Assembly: GCF_032854445.1 (NCBI RefSeq)
Contig: NC_088301.1
Coordinates: forward strand, 11,034,281 to 11,094,280
DNA: 60,000 nt
Direction of reading: 5' to 3'
DNA from: Liolophura sinensis
Taxonomy: Eukaryota > Mollusca > Polyplacophora > Chitonida > Chitonidae
Below the pieces are notes generated by a model. That model ran no database searches, was not told the origin of the DNA, and saw only the letters and a program-made list of their open reading frames with translations. Both the position numbers and the translations under genes were made by a program. Shown piece by piece: positions 58,915 to 60,000 of the stretch (positions are counted from its first letter, which is position 1; every line of letters starts with the position of its first letter).

Positions 58915-59050
58915 TTATTTATTTATTGGATTGTAGTTTAACGCTATACTGAAGATTTTTTTCTCATACACAAAGCTTGTCAGACTTATGGTTGGAGGAA
59001 ACCAGAGTACACCACACATCTTCGGTCAAGTTCCTGACGAACTTTCCAAC
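58915..59050 (-). mobile_element. SINE family 1-related fragment, strongly diverged
   Basis: A (TTTA)n tail, then TTGGATTGTAGTTTAACGCT, then CTTATGGTTGGAGGAAACCA. Similarity fades after that. Confidence 0.5.
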
Positions 59051-59535
59051 GAGTGACGTACAGATATATATGCACGGCATACTGGTGGAAGACGTAAGAC
59101 TGTGCAAGCTGTCACTCAGAAGTGCATGGAAATGAGGAATAAACAAATTCCTTGTCAAAAATCGGGACTAAACCTCGGGTGTCTTAAAACCTTGTGTGTA
59201 TTATCGATGGAAACACAACTGGCTCCCATGCAGATTGGTTAGTCAAGGCTTATATTAGATTTATTTCGTTACCTCATCAACATCGTTTTATCTAGACAGT
59301 GCATGATGTTTATTGATTTCATCTCGTAAATAAGCGAGATCGATTGTCAATAATCGCACCTAATGTTATATTCGCGGAAATAACCTTTAAAGAAATCGAA
59401 GTAGGCATCACTAAATAGACCATTTAAAACTATGCATAAATATACTTTCATTTATTTTTTTTAGATTTTTGTGATAAGAGTTAAAGGCTTTCAAACATTT
59501 GCATTCTAAGGTGGGCTTTATGGACCATACTATCA

Positions 59536-59661
59536 GAGTTTAGGAACTCTGACGTCACAGGAAGTTTCTCCACCTTTAATCACGACACTGAATGTTGAAT
59601 AATTCTTTTTACCCATTCCCGAAAAAAAAAAAAGGTTATGTGACGTCAGAGCTCCTACACA
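59536..59661. repeat. Inverted repeat carrying two TGACGTCA sites
   Basis: GGAACTCTGACGTCACAGG at about 59544-59562 is the near-perfect inverse of ATGTGACGTCAGAGCTCC at about 59639-59656. Each arm contains the palindrome TGACGTCA (59550-59557 and 59641-59648), the full cAMP-response-element consensus. It may be a small MITE or a regulatory site. The nearest known start codon is 2.6 kb away. Confidence 0.6.
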
Positions 59662-59785
59662 CCGTCAATATGGCTCAGAAAGTCCACAATAGTATTCAGG
59701 TATTTGAATGCCTCTCTCAAAAAATCTGAAAAACACAGATGAACGTATTTTTACGTATAGTTTTCGTTTGTCCGTATGATGAACC

Positions 59786-59989
59786 TTAGTACTTATTTTG
59801 GGTTTCTTTTACTTTAATGGTATTGTAAAGGCTTTTATACCCGCTAAGTTCCAATAAAAGATTAGATCTCCTTAAAAGAGCAAATTTTTTTCTCTTTGGG
59901 GGTGCCTGCTGCTGTTTTTTCTCGCCATACACGTAAAGCCTGAAAACGGCAAAGCTGGCATAAATCGCAGAGTCCATCGCGTCCTCCAT
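59786..59989 (-). CDS. Doubtful coding stub at the right edge
   Basis: On the minus strand an ATG in a strong context (AAAGATGG) opens a frame reading MEDAMDSAIYASFAVFRLYV and then a basic, Gln-rich stretch KKQQQAPPKRKK, ending TQNKY. I do not recognise it. It could be the first exon of a neighbouring gene or a chance frame. An internal GTAAAG-type donor is possible. Nothing else supports it. Confidence 0.2.
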   Translation of the reverse strand: MEDAMDSAIYASFAVFRLYVYGEKKQQQAPPKRKKFALLRRSNLLLELSGYKSLYNTIKVKETQNKY

Positions 59990-60000
59990 CTTTAACACCC

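Noticed and set aside
59671-59708. A possible plus-strand first exon (MAQKVHNSIQ before GTATTTG)
   Set aside because: Only ten codons, overlapping the arm region of an inverted repeat, with no downstream exon visible before the window ends.
1-60000. Bacterial operons, prophage or viral genes
   Set aside because: Splice sites, SINEs, satellites and the receptor kinase are eukaryotic. No viral protein signature was seen.

Overview
The window is eukaryotic nuclear DNA, most likely from a mollusc and probably a bivalve. It is AT-rich, intron-rich and full of tRNA-derived SINEs, small terminal-inverted-repeat elements and long minisatellites. The lineage guess rests on the SINE families, recalled from molluscan genomes and not checked, and on a receptor architecture that fits a non-vertebrate animal.

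One gene dominates. On the minus strand, from a start codon near 56992 to a stop at 6496, lies a MuSK-type receptor tyrosine kinase. I assembled nine coding exons by translation, splice sites and intron phase: signal peptide (56992-56929), a complete Ig domain (26305-26033), an Ig domain split over two exons (25109-24985 and 21824-21647), a 13-nt microexon (15699-15687), a Frizzled-type cysteine-rich domain over two exons (12458-12225 and 10778-10585), a kringle (9537-9296), and one large exon with the transmembrane helix and whole kinase (7703-6496). The phases close only if the microexon is included and if one base is missing from the kringle exon. That base is absent here, so the kringle is frameshifted. 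The predicted protein is about 843 residues. The first intron is about 30.6 kb and may hide another Ig domain or small exons.

The kinase core is intact, but two regulatory sites differ from vertebrate MuSK. The juxtamembrane Dok7-docking NPxY is N-V-T-Y, and the activation-loop YxxxYY is HxxxCY.

Minisatellites fill close to a fifth of the window, with units of 24, 25, 26, 27, 29, 30, 37, 45 (three arrays), 47 and 48 bp. The 45-bp array at 8290-9320 is built from the end of the kringle exon plus its splice donor, so the intron holds about 22 copies of a 5' splice site. A second 45-bp array sits just upstream of the Frizzled exon and carries acceptor-like motifs. Most long open frames in the window are artefacts of these arrays.

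Layout by position: 1-2895, three minisatellites downstream of the gene; 2896-6256, gene-poor with two inverted-repeat elements; 6257-57000, the receptor gene with repeats in its introns; 56860-57560, a CpG-richer presumed promoter; 57561-60000, upstream DNA with SINEs, an inverted repeat carrying two CRE-like sites, and a doubtful coding stub at the right edge.
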